Shown in pieces: positions 1-8,102 of a stretch of 13,605 nucleotides of DNA. Position 1 is the stretch's first letter; each line of letters opens with the position of its first letter. Location: positions 1-13,605 of the forward strand of contig CAMHDG010000009.1 of the NCBI GenBank assembly GCA_946183815.1, written 5' to 3'. The notes below the pieces were generated by a model. That model was not told the origin of the DNA and ran no database searches. It was given only the letters and a program-made list of their open reading frames with translations. The position numbers were made by a program, and so were the translations under genes. This stretch comes from an uncultured bacterium. GTDB taxonomy: Bacteria; Cyanobacteriota; Vampirovibrionia; Gastranaerophilales; Gastranaerophilaceae.

Positions 1-8
1 TTATCCAT
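1..8 (-). CDS. Start of a third minus-strand gene, cut by the window edge
   Basis: Only the first codons are present: ATG at 8-6, then GAT, then the edge. The support is a well-placed Shine-Dalgarno, GGAG (complement of 15-18), six bases before the ATG. That is the same spacing as for the preceding small gene. The start lies 27 bases after the stop of that gene on the same strand, so it would be the third gene of the unit led by the giant protein. Nothing can be said about the product. The sequence beyond the left edge decides whether this is a real ORF. Confidence 0.4.
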
Positions 9-35
9 TATAAACTCCAATGTTGTCAACTGTTA

Positions 36-470
36 TTATTTTAAATTGTGTTCTATTTCATCGTTGATTAGTTGTACAATTTTTTTTGCGGAACTGAAAA
101 ATTCTTCATCGTTCACGTATTCCAAAATGTCAGACTTGTAGCCTTTTTTAAGTGTGCATTGATATTCATTAATTCTTGCTTTGTCCATCACAGAAAGATT
201 TAGTTTTCTCAATTTTTTCGTTACAGATTTTGGGTCGTGTTCACAAGATATTTTTACGGTAGAAATATTCATTTCAGGATTTTTAGACTCATATCTTTCG
301 ACAACCGGTGCAAAATCTCCATATTCTGCCATCTCCCGCTCTAATCGTTTTGTCATATTGCTTTGAATTTTAGCAAGGTTTATATCAAGCGGGTCAAGTT
401 CAAAAGAGGTAACCTTATCTTTTGCCTCTGCTATAAATTTATTTGCATTTATATTTTTAATAGGATTCAT
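36..470 (-). CDS. Small charged protein of unknown function, coupled to the giant gene
   Basis: I do not recognise this protein. It is 144 residues, soluble-looking and Lys/Glu/Asp-rich, with no signal peptide or membrane segment. Its ends look helical (AKDKVTSFELDPLDINLAKI near the N-terminus, FFSSAKKIVQLINDEIEHNL at the C-terminus). Start choice: the frame is open to an ATG at 482, but that codon overlaps the only good Shine-Dalgarno, GGAG (complement of 477-480). GGAG is six bases before the ATG at 470 and three before the ATG at 473, so I prefer 470. The 482 start would add four residues (148 in total). It begins 17 bases after the stop of the 2474-residue gene (5 bases if the 482 start is used), so the two are very probably cotranscribed and perhaps translationally coupled. 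By position it could be a chaperone, immunity protein or antitoxin for the giant protein. That is inference from context only. Confidence 0.8.
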   Translation of the reverse strand: MNPIKNINANKFIAEAKDKVTSFELDPLDINLAKIQSNMTKRLEREMAEYGDFAPVVERYESKNPEMNISTVKISCEHDPKSVTKKLRKLNLSVMDKARINEYQCTLKKGYKSDILEYVNDEEFFSSAKKIVQLINDEIEHNLK

Positions 471-487
471 CATATTCTCCATAAGTT

Positions 488-3400
488 TTATTTTCGTTTA
501 TGTTTTAACACATCAAAAGAAATATTTTTGCCATTATTATCTTTAATCAAAGTGCCTCCAAGGTCAAATATTATGTTGTTGGCTTCGTTGTGTCCTTTTG
601 ATACATCAGTTGGTATTATTGATATTCCTGCGGTATTTCCTGATGTAATAATAGGGGTAACTCCATCGCCCATAAACTGTGTTACCATGTATCCATCTCG
701 GTCTGCGTGTGAGCAAATTCTTCCGAAGAATGTGTGAACAAATCTGTTGGAGTTCCCATTCAGGTAAAAACCTGTTTGAGTTTCAATGCTTCGCCCATGA
801 AGCGTTCTATCAACAGAGATATCAGGTTTCTCAAAAAAGAGTTTTAGAACAACAGTAGTAGAGCCTTCAACATCTATTTTAAATCCATGACCATAGACCC
901 CTTCCCCTAAATTGTCAACATTAACTTTTTTGTTCAATACCTGACCTAATTCATTTGCAAGTGCTGTCATATCTTTCGTTTGACGGAAGTTGTCTATAAC
1001 ATTTTGAATACGGGAATCAAGTCCTTCTGGGTTTGATACATTAGATGCCCACCCTTCAGGCAGAGCACCGATGTTTCTGTTTGTGAGCGGGAAGGCTGCC
1101 AGAAAATCAGACATGTTTCCTGCATCAAGATAGTGTTTTGATAAAAATTCCGTAAAGCCTTGTTCTGATGTTAGGGTCGTTTTATCAAAACTGCTTGTTC
1201 CGTTTTTGTAATGGAAACCTAAAAATACTGCCATATCTCTTTCGTTAAAGTTCCTCATTCTTGGTGCAAGTTCGTATAATTTGTTCATATCAATTCTATT
1301 GATAAATTGATTAAACGCATTATAATCTTTTATGTTTAATCTGTTTAATACATCTGCAATCATATCAGGGTGTTCAATTTTACCTAATAGTTGTCTTATG
1401 TTGGTGACAGTTTCTTTTATTCCGTTTATGTCTGAAATGTCTTTTGTTTGCAGAAGAACTTTTCTTGTCGTTTCATCAATATTTTGTCCTGACAGTTCTG
1501 TTTGTCTTTTTTGGTAGTCAATACCATTTTTCATTATTTCTATAATATCTTTTGTACTATATCTGCCACTGTTTAAGATGTATTTATAATTATTTTTAAA
1601 TACAGTTGGGTCAGAATAATCTATTTGAGAAAGTACCTGTAATCGAAGATATTGACCGTCATTTGTGTTAAATGTCGGAACTTGAATAAGAGTTTCAAGA
1701 AGTCTTACATCTTTTAGTAAGTCGTTTTCAATAATTGATTTTGTGTCGAGAATAAGCCCTTGTTTTATGGAGGTGCTATGTAATGATAATAAATAAGCCT
1801 TATCCTGTGCAGTTGCATGAGGGTTCTTTTGAACGAACAGTTCAAGCATTTCAAGGCTTTCTTTTACCTGTTCAAAAGAGCCTTCTTTAAGTTCGGCAAT
1901 CTCTGAAGGATGAATATCACTTAACAAAGGTGACTCTGATATAAGTCTTTCAATGTTTCTGCTTTCGCCTGTTGCGTCTTCCCCTGTTGCAGATTTAAAA
2001 ATATCACTGAATTTTGCTTTTTTGTCAGCAGTGTATCCCTGATGAATTTTTGTTTTTTGTTCCGGTGATAAATCTTTATAACTTTGTATTGCGTCTGCTT
2101 TTTTATCAGCAGATACAGACTTATCGGTAAGTATGGAACGCAGAACATCATAGTCTGCTGCGGTTGAGTTGTTGTCAAGACTTTCTACAAAAAGTTTAAG
2201 TTTTGCAGAGTCTATGTCGTCATTGTTAAGCAAATGGTGCTGGATATAGTCCTCAATTTCGTGTCTGTGAGGGTTATCTTTTAGGCATTTGTTTATTCTT
2301 TTGAATACGTCCATTTCAAATTTAGGAACATCTTGCCCGCTCACCGGATCATAGACTGTTGTTTCAACAAGTGACAAAGAAAAATCTTTGTTCTTTGATT
2401 TAAAAATTTGAATAAGGTCAAAATAACTAAATCTTGGAGAACCATCAGGCTTTTTTTCGTTGAACAGTTGTTCAACAGTTTTGCCGTCAGCCTCATATAA
2501 TTCTTTTAGCCCGCTTACTTCAAAGGCTTCGAGTGTTCTTTGACTTTGAACGTATTCTCCAAACTCATCAGGTGTTCTGTCAGGGATAGCAGGTTCTTCT
2601 GTTACGGGTTTAGATGTTCCTTTAAGTATTTGGAGATAGGTTATAACATCTTTAGCGCTTAAACCGCTATTTAAGAGAGATTCAGATTCTTTTAGATAGT
2701 ATTCTGAAATTGCTCCATTTTCGTTTTTACACTCATTTATTATCTGTCTGATTTCAGTTGGGTTGCTTCCTTCAAGATTGATGCCTAATCTTACCTCTGC
2801 TTCATATTCAGAGGTAGTTCTTGTTCTTTTTGCTTCTTCTGCGAGTTCTGTATATGATTGGTCTGTGAAATTATCAGGGTTTTCACGTTCTCGGCGTGCA
2901 ATCTCGTCAGTATATTCTTTATAGATTTTGTCTTTCTTTTCAGGGTTTTTCTTTGTGGCTTCCGCTTTTTCGTGTAGTAATTCAAGATTTTCCGCACGCA
3001 GTCTTACGTCAAAGCCTCTTGGTAATTTTGGAGGGTTTGAGCCGTCAACTATACCGAGTTCCGTTAATCTTAAGTATTCATAGTGAGCGGTCAGATAGTT
3101 GTTGTATTCTTCAAATTGAGGTTCAGACATCTTGCTTTCACTCAATAATTCTTTTATAGGGTCAAACAGAGCGTGGAGTTCTTCGTTTTTGCCTACAATG
3201 TCTTTATTTGTTCGAAGGTCGTAAGGGATGTGTTCTCCTTCAGCGAATTTGTTTACCCCTGTGCCTCTGTATTGCCATTCATAAACAAAACCGTCTTTTG
3301 TTCTAAAGTTCATTTGTAGAGCGGTGTAGCCTGACCCACGAACTTTCGTTGTTGCTTTTTCTTTGAATACATCATCACTTTTTTCTCTTTCAGAATAAGA

Positions 3401-6400
3401 ATTAACTCTTTCGATTATTAGTAACGGAACGCCTTTTTCTTCTGCGTAGGCACGTAGTCTGTTGAGTTGTCTTTCTGTAAAATAAGGGATACCGTCTTTT
3501 CCCATGTAGTTAGATATACTTGTTATCTCAACTTCGTTTGTGCCTTCTGCAACGGAGTCAATGTATTTCATGAGTGCATCAAATACGTGAGCAGATTCTT
3601 TTTCTATTGCTAAATCAATGGCAGACTTTCTGTCCCCTGCGTCTAAAAGTGCCTTAACATCAGGGTCATTTTTCAAATCAACTCCTTCTCTGACGCTGCG
3701 AACCCCAACAGCATCACGAACTTCTTTCGTTACGAGTGCGCTTAACGGCATATCAGGGTCGGATATGAGTGCATTTTGTATTTTATCGTGCAGACTCTGA
3801 ACGCTCTTGCTTCTGTGGAAGAATTGTCCGTTTGCGGTAAATCCCATTCTATGCATTATGCCGACAATACCTTTGTCTTGGGTGTAGTCATAGTTCGGAT
3901 CATCTTTTCCGTCAATTTCTCTAGCCCCGCCCTCTTGAGAAAGTGCGATTTCACGAATTTGTTTTGCGATGTTTGTAATGAGTTCTTCATATTCAGGCGA
4001 AAGTTTCATTATTGGCTTTCCTTCTTTATCTGTGCCAACCTGAACTAATACGTCATTACCTGTTAGAGCCAAAGTTTGTTCATCAAATTGTTTAGTGAGT
4101 TCAAACGGATCTTTCCCGCCGTTAGAGTCCAGTCTGCGAGGACGTTGTGTCGGGTCTTGCGCAGGTAGTCCGTCTGCTTGGTGTATTAATCTTGTATTTT
4201 CAATATTTGTTCTTGTATTGTCGTGTAGCGCTTTATCTGCTGAAAATTTTGGCTTGAATAGACTATATTCACTTATGATATTTTCAATTTCTTTTGAGTA
4301 GGTTTTTCCCTCCATCATACCGGCAAATAATTCTGAACCTGCTTCACTTGGGGACATAGCGGAATATTTTGATACGTTATCGAACAGCATTCTTTTTGTA
4401 TTAGTTTCCATAGCATTTGTCGTTGTGTTCCAACCAACCAAATGATTATTTAAACAGTGTGCTGTTTCGTGATATACAATTCCTTCAGGAGTAGGTGTTG
4501 AAAAATAGCCAACTTCACAATTATTAAGCGTTTCATTTATATCATTAAAAACCACATATCCTTCATTTATATTTTCTGTAGGAATAGCAAAATTATCAGG
4601 TTCATTTAATAACGAAACTCGATATTTAGGAAATTCTTTAACACCCGCTTCTTTCATTTTTTTACACGCATTAAGAATGGCTCTGCCGGATTCTACGTGG
4701 TCTGTTAATCTCGCATCAATCCCCATATCAGTAAGTTCTTGTTCTATTTGAATTGCTTCAGGGTTTGTTGATTTTGGGAATAATATTTCATCAAAAGTTC
4801 TTACAAAATCTGCTTGGAGTTTTGCTTTGTCTTTTCCGATTTCATCAAATAAATCTTTATATTCCTTTGCATCACTGTAAACAACAGAAAAAAGGTCAAC
4901 ATTTTTAATTTCTGCGATATAACGCATATCAACACCTCGGTCGCCCAAAGCCCAATCTTGTAAACATTGGCGTAATTCTTCTTTTTCAGCCTCTGTTAAT
5001 TTGTTATTTTTTATTAACTCTGCAATTTCTTCATTTGTTTTGGATAATATAGATGGTTTTTTTTCAAATAATCTAAAAGCAGTTGATTTACGTATTAGAT
5101 TTAACGAATTAATGACTTCTTTAATGTCTTTTGTCCCAGTTCCTGCAACTTGGGTATTGTAACCCTCACTCGATGCCAAATCTCTTTCAGTTGTGAGGGC
5201 AAAGTGTTCGTATTCGCCGTTTGCATTTAGTTTTCTTGCTTTTGAGAAATCTACGGTTTCTTTCCCGTCAGCGCTTTTGGTTACTGCAACTTCTACGTCT
5301 TCTCCGCCGATGTTCATTTTTCGCCATTCAACACCATCATTTACCCCTGCTTTTGCAACTGCTGATTTAAAGAGCATTGTTTGGAACAAATGATTAACTG
5401 CTGCCTCAGGTGAATTAAAGGTTTGGAATTTACCGCTTGTTTTATCCAGAACACGATATTGACCCCCAACATCAGTAATATCATAGTTTTTGAGTTGTTC
5501 GGTCATATCGTTCAGTGCCTTATCCTGAACCCCTCTTGCAACAGCGCCTGATTTTCTCATTTGGATAAATCTTGCAACCCCTTTGAGTGTTGCAAGCCCC
5601 TCTAATTGACCTTTAAATTCTTCGCCTAAATCAATACTTTCAAGGTCGAGTTCGCCTGTTATCAGACCTTCTGCAATATGTTCAAGTGTTGAGTATCCTG
5701 TGAACCCGCCAACCTCTGTAATAAACGCACTTGATTTAGAGATTACCTCTTGTGCCTTTGTAAAAGTTGAGCCATCAACTGCTGATAAATAATCTTTCAT
5801 CAAACTTTGAGCGTTAAGAGTTTTATTCTCTGCTTTTGCCAAAGTTGAAAAACTCTTTTGGATAGCGGTAGGATTACCTTTTGAGAATACTCCTGCAAGC
5901 GAGTTACCTGTTTTTGTTGCAACAGCCCCGATAAACGGTGCAACTGAACCCATAACACCTTGTTTTGTCATATCGACAAGTATTCTGATCATATCATCGT
6001 CTAACAATGATTTGTCAACCTTGTCTAATACAGACATATATTCACCCATAGCAGATTTCTTTATATTAATCCGTTCTGCTAAACTATTCATTGCCGTTCC
6101 GCCGACTTCTGTCAGACCTGTGTAAGTCATCATATTAAGTGCGCTGACAGGTGAACTTGATGTCAGTCTTATCCCTGCCTGAACAGTTTTGCCTGCAGTG
6201 TTAAAGCCTAATCTTGTTGCAACTTTTGCAGTTGTCTGAAAAGATTTTGTACCCAAAGCGGCAAACAGTTTTGTACTGCCTAATACCTCTGAACCTGCAA
6301 GGAAAGCAACAATATCTGTCACTGAATTTATAGGGTTAAGTATTGAGAATTGACTATCTGCATCACCCGTTCTGTTTGAACCAAACGCACGTTTTACCGC

Positions 6401-7912
6401 TTCATCATATTCGTCGGTATCTGACTTTATCCCTTTCATAGTGAGTTGTGCAAAGTTTTGCATAGCAGCGGGGTCAAAACTCGTTCCTGATATTTCTTTA
6501 AAGAGTTCATCAAAATGTTGTTCAAAAGCGTTATCGTCCATATTTTTAAGTTGAGTTGCTTTAGCAAGCAGACCTTCAACTTTATCCATTTGAGAGCGGG
6601 CGGTCAAATCCTGTCCTGATAGCATTTCACCAAACCCAAGGAAACCCTGAACGGCAGCAGTTCCGACAGAACCTTGTTTTAGTTGCTCCCACGCACCGTC
6701 ATAATAGCCTTTAAACATGTTGTAGGTTGTGTTCAGTATGTTATACAACATATTTGCTGAAAATCTTTTTAACTCTTCAGGTTTTAACTCTTTTGCATTT
6801 ACCCCCTGAGTTATATCTCTTGTCGGGATAACGTATTCCATACCTTCTTCCGCAGGTTTGAGTTCAGAATCGAGTTTAACCGGAGAAACCCCATAGGCAG
6901 TTGATGTATCATAATCAGAACCGCCTAATACATTCAGATATTCTGCTCTGTACGGCTGACCGAACGCCTGAATATATGATTTAGGTAATCTTTGGGTATA
7001 AGCAGCGTGTTTGTGTAAATCGTCTAATGTTGTGTTTGAAAAACCATTTTCTAACGGGTCGTTAAAATAGGTTTCAGTTCCGTCAATCAGATATTGTCTT
7101 ACTTTTTCAGGGTTAAACTCAACCCCTCTTTGCGCTCTGTATAAATCTTCAAACCTGATTTTTTCTTCTTCTCCGCCTGCGTGAGAGTGTGGAGGGTTAA
7201 TTTTTACGCTTGTTTCTGTGTGAGTTTTTCCGTCTTGAGTGTAGGTTCTTGTTTCTACTGTTTGAGTAGAATCAGCGAACATTTTTAAAACATCGTTTTT
7301 ATCTAACTTACCTGTTTCTGCTTTAATAAGTGCCTGTTCAAATTGTCTTATCTGATTTTCGTCTAATGAATTTAACCTTTCATCAAGATTTATTTTTGCG
7401 CTATCCATTTGCGGATAAGATTTAAGCAGCATTGTTCTTAAATCGCCTCTCATACCTTCAAGGTATTCTCTATACGTAAGACCTTGAGGCGAACGGCTTT
7501 TATCAAGATAATACAATTCTCTTGCTTCGGTATTCATAAGCAAAGTTGTTGCATTATCTCTTTTGTCGGAGTCTGTTTCTCTTTGTGCTGTTGCAAGATT
7601 TGCATTCATTGCCCACAAGTTTTGCATAGCAATATCCTGAGCCTGTTCGGTTGTGAGTTGAGGTATTGATGCTTCCGGTCCAAAGGTTGGTAAAATTGGT
7701 TTTTGTGCTTGAACAGGGGTTGTTGTAATCTCCGGCATTGCTCCAAAAGTAAAGGTATCTCCTACACCTAAATTCCCATTGTTTGAAAGTGCCTCTCTTA
7801 ATTTTGCACTCAATTCGGTATCGCTAAGTCCCTCGCAGGCAGTGTATTCCTGCGGAGTCAAAATGACTTTTAGTTGGCTTAATATTTGTGACCTATCTAT
7901 ACCGTTTGACAC
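488..7912 (-). CDS. Giant multidomain effector/toxin-like protein (metallopeptidase, RelA/SpoT-like and kinase-like regions)
   Basis: The protein has 2474 residues. It starts with GTG at 7912; the next Met is near residue 59. AGAAGG (complement) lies about nine bases upstream. There is no classical signal peptide. Segments in order: 1-520, helical, no family recognised; about 530-615 and 650-680, Ala/Gly-rich hydrophobic stretches that could insert in a membrane; 1148-1152, HETAH (HExxH zinc site) with Glu1190/Glu1194 in SEAGSELFAG as a possible third ligand; about 1350-1575, a RelA/SpoT-type synthetase signature (R-S-K at 1367-1369, D1400, GY at 1528-1529, ExQxR at 1545-1549, AEGEH at 1557-1561); 1580-2320, helical and charged, unassigned; 2336-2357, glycine-rich loop plus VVLK lysine, kinase-like. 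There is no HD hydrolase, TGS or ACT domain, so it is not a housekeeping Rel. The length and mix of enzyme motifs suggest a secreted effector or polymorphic-toxin-like protein. Secretion route and target are unknown. The frame is intact and AT-rich like its neighbours. A phage-borne structural or injected protein is an alternative. Confidence 0.93.
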   Translation of the reverse strand: MSNGIDRSQILSQLKVILTPQEYTACEGLSDTELSAKLREALSNNGNLGVGDTFTFGAMPEITTTPVQAQKPILPTFGPEASIPQLTTEQAQDIAMQNLWAMNANLATAQRETDSDKRDNATTLLMNTEARELYYLDKSRSPQGLTYREYLEGMRGDLRTMLLKSYPQMDSAKINLDERLNSLDENQIRQFEQALIKAETGKLDKNDVLKMFADSTQTVETRTYTQDGKTHTETSVKINPPHSHAGGEEEKIRFEDLYRAQRGVEFNPEKVRQYLIDGTETYFNDPLENGFSNTTLDDLHKHAAYTQRLPKSYIQAFGQPYRAEYLNVLGGSDYDTSTAYGVSPVKLDSELKPAEEGMEYVIPTRDITQGVNAKELKPEELKRFSANMLYNILNTTYNMFKGYYDGAWEQLKQGSVGTAAVQGFLGFGEMLSGQDLTARSQMDKVEGLLAKATQLKNMDDNAFEQHFDELFKEISGTSFDPAAMQNFAQLTMKGIKSDTDEYDEAVKRAFGSNRTGDADSQFSILNPINSVTDIVAFLAGSEVLGSTKLFAALGTKSFQTTAKVATRLGFNTAGKTVQAGIRLTSSSPVSALNMMTYTGLTEVGGTAMNSLAERINIKKSAMGEYMSVLDKVDKSLLDDDMIRILVDMTKQGVMGSVAPFIGAVATKTGNSLAGVFSKGNPTAIQKSFSTLAKAENKTLNAQSLMKDYLSAVDGSTFTKAQEVISKSSAFITEVGGFTGYSTLEHIAEGLITGELDLESIDLGEEFKGQLEGLATLKGVARFIQMRKSGAVARGVQDKALNDMTEQLKNYDITDVGGQYRVLDKTSGKFQTFNSPEAAVNHLFQTMLFKSAVAKAGVNDGVEWRKMNIGGEDVEVAVTKSADGKETVDFSKARKLNANGEYEHFALTTERDLASSEGYNTQVAGTGTKDIKEVINSLNLIRKSTAFRLFEKKPSILSKTNEEIAELIKNNKLTEAEKEELRQCLQDWALGDRGVDMRYIAEIKNVDLFSVVYSDAKEYKDLFDEIGKDKAKLQADFVRTFDEILFPKSTNPEAIQIEQELTDMGIDARLTDHVESGRAILNACKKMKEAGVKEFPKYRVSLLNEPDNFAIPTENINEGYVVFNDINETLNNCEVGYFSTPTPEGIVYHETAHCLNNHLVGWNTTTNAMETNTKRMLFDNVSKYSAMSPSEAGSELFAGMMEGKTYSKEIENIISEYSLFKPKFSADKALHDNTRTNIENTRLIHQADGLPAQDPTQRPRRLDSNGGKDPFELTKQFDEQTLALTGNDVLVQVGTDKEGKPIMKLSPEYEELITNIAKQIREIALSQEGGAREIDGKDDPNYDYTQDKGIVGIMHRMGFTANGQFFHRSKSVQSLHDKIQNALISDPDMPLSALVTKEVRDAVGVRSVREGVDLKNDPDVKALLDAGDRKSAIDLAIEKESAHVFDALMKYIDSVAEGTNEVEITSISNYMGKDGIPYFTERQLNRLRAYAEEKGVPLLIIERVNSYSEREKSDDVFKEKATTKVRGSGYTALQMNFRTKDGFVYEWQYRGTGVNKFAEGEHIPYDLRTNKDIVGKNEELHALFDPIKELLSESKMSEPQFEEYNNYLTAHYEYLRLTELGIVDGSNPPKLPRGFDVRLRAENLELLHEKAEATKKNPEKKDKIYKEYTDEIARRERENPDNFTDQSYTELAEEAKRTRTTSEYEAEVRLGINLEGSNPTEIRQIINECKNENGAISEYYLKESESLLNSGLSAKDVITYLQILKGTSKPVTEEPAIPDRTPDEFGEYVQSQRTLEAFEVSGLKELYEADGKTVEQLFNEKKPDGSPRFSYFDLIQIFKSKNKDFSLSLVETTVYDPVSGQDVPKFEMDVFKRINKCLKDNPHRHEIEDYIQHHLLNNDDIDSAKLKLFVESLDNNSTAADYDVLRSILTDKSVSADKKADAIQSYKDLSPEQKTKIHQGYTADKKAKFSDIFKSATGEDATGESRNIERLISESPLLSDIHPSEIAELKEGSFEQVKESLEMLELFVQKNPHATAQDKAYLLSLHSTSIKQGLILDTKSIIENDLLKDVRLLETLIQVPTFNTNDGQYLRLQVLSQIDYSDPTVFKNNYKYILNSGRYSTKDIIEIMKNGIDYQKRQTELSGQNIDETTRKVLLQTKDISDINGIKETVTNIRQLLGKIEHPDMIADVLNRLNIKDYNAFNQFINRIDMNKLYELAPRMRNFNERDMAVFLGFHYKNGTSSFDKTTLTSEQGFTEFLSKHYLDAGNMSDFLAAFPLTNRNIGALPEGWASNVSNPEGLDSRIQNVIDNFRQTKDMTALANELGQVLNKKVNVDNLGEGVYGHGFKIDVEGSTTVVLKLFFEKPDISVDRTLHGRSIETQTGFYLNGNSNRFVHTFFGRICSHADRDGYMVTQFMGDGVTPIITSGNTAGISIIPTDVSKGHNEANNIIFDLGGTLIKDNNGKNISFDVLKHKRK
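491..940 (-). other. C-terminal protein-kinase-like region of the giant protein (residues about 2325-2474)
   Basis: LGEGVYGHGFKI (from Gly2336) resembles the GxGxxG loop of protein kinases. VVLK with Lys2357 comes about 20 residues after the first glycine, as for the ATP-binding lysine. Glu2377 in GRSIETQTGFYL could be the helix-C glutamate, and MVTQFMGDG (2409-2417) a hinge-like strand. The catalytic part is less clear: D2436, H2441 and N2446 precede FDLGG at 2449-2453, and SFDV at 2465-2468 is another candidate for the DFG position. The protein stops at 2474, so a normal C-lobe cannot fit. It is either a minimal kinase of the kind seen in some type III effectors, or a truncated or inactive fold. 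FDLGGTL also resembles HAD motif I, but only about 20 residues follow it. Confidence 0.4.
3188..3865 (-). other. RelA/SpoT-like nucleotidyltransferase region of the giant protein (residues about 1350-1575)
   Basis: The ordered motifs match the (p)ppGpp synthetase fold. HRSKSVQSLHDKI (R1367, K1369) corresponds to the GRxKxxxSIxxKM ATP-binding motif. VRDAVGVRSV (D1400) corresponds to the YDLxAIR motif carrying the metal-binding Asp. GSGYTALQMNF (Y1529) corresponds to NGYxSIH, whose Tyr stacks on the guanine. VYEWQYRG (E1545, Q1547, R1549) corresponds to VEIQIRT with the catalytic Glu. FAEGEHIPY (E1558, H1561) corresponds to the AE..H motif that follows. Two differences stand out: His of GYxSIH is Gln here, and about 129 residues separate D1400 from Y1529 against roughly 44 in the Streptococcus Rel enzyme, implying a large insertion. 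No HD hydrolase domain is seen. Family members include alarmone synthetases, toxSAS toxins and the type VI effector Tas1, which makes (p)ppApp. Which reaction applies here is unknown. Confidence 0.72.
4268..4585 (-). other. HExxH metallopeptidase-like region of the giant protein (residues about 1110-1215)
   Basis: GIVYHETAHCLNNH contains HETAH at 1148-1152 in a hydrophobic-HExxH-hydrophobic context, the usual zinc-binding helix. About 38-42 residues later, SPSEAGSELFAGMM supplies Glu1190 and Glu1194. This resembles the 'E.FA..F' third-ligand helix of gluzincin-like toxin peptidases. The preceding stretch (NEGYVVFNDI, then VGYFSTP) looks like the beta strands that come before the active-site helix. 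The arrangement fits a zinc peptidase, either acting on a target or self-processing the giant chain. No substrate can be inferred, and a chance HExxH remains possible. Confidence 0.55.
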
Positions 7913-7938
7913 TTGTTCGAACCTTCTAATCCTAATCT

Positions 7939-7968
7939 AATATATCGATACACCATGGTTTACGTCAT
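7939..7968 (-). promoter_or_regulatory. Candidate sigma-70-type promoter for the giant gene
   Basis: Read on the minus strand, ATGACG (complement of 7963-7968, four of six to TTGACA) is followed by an 18-base spacer and TATATT (complement of 7939-7944, five of six to TATAAT). Transcription would begin about 20 bases before the GTG start. This is a pattern match in AT-rich DNA, hence low confidence. Confidence 0.35.
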
Positions 7969-8036
7969 GTTTATGAGAATCTTTATATTTTATCGATTAA
8001 TTTGTTACATTTAGTAATATATTGTTTTTGAAATGC

Positions 8037-8065
8037 TTGTAATCAAACTTTATCTGTGGTATGTT
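8037..8065 (+). promoter_or_regulatory. Candidate promoter for the rpsE-rpmD-rplO-secY unit
   Basis: TTGTAA at 8037-8042, a 17-base spacer and TATGTT at 8060-8065 each match four of six consensus bases. It lies in the 280-base divergent region, where a + strand promoter is needed because the usual upstream operon genes are missing. It would give a leader of about 120 bases containing the hairpin at 8103-8121. A TATATA-like box at 8143-8150 without a good -35 is an alternative. Confidence 0.3.
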
Positions 8066-8102
8066 TATCTTGTCAGAAAAGTTAAAAATTGAATATATCG
8101 TT

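Noticed and set aside
9..32. TTGACA and TATAAT on the minus strand ahead of the left-edge start codon
   Set aside because: The spacer is only about 11 bases, too short for a sigma-70 promoter, and the TATAAT overlaps the start codon region. The Shine-Dalgarno reading explains the site better.
491..565. HAD phosphatase motif I (FDLGGTL) near the end of the giant protein
   Set aside because: Only about 20 residues follow it, so a HAD domain cannot be present. The upstream glycine loop and lysine fit a kinase-like reading better.
1921..2997. Minus-strand frames of 68-85 codons inside the giant gene
   Set aside because: They are out-of-frame readings of the giant coding sequence, very Lys/Gln-rich, with no family match.
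181..5393. Several + strand open frames of 60-124 codons within 181-5393
   Set aside because: They lie opposite the giant and small minus-strand genes, lack good ribosome binding sites or family features, and have composition expected of antisense shadows.
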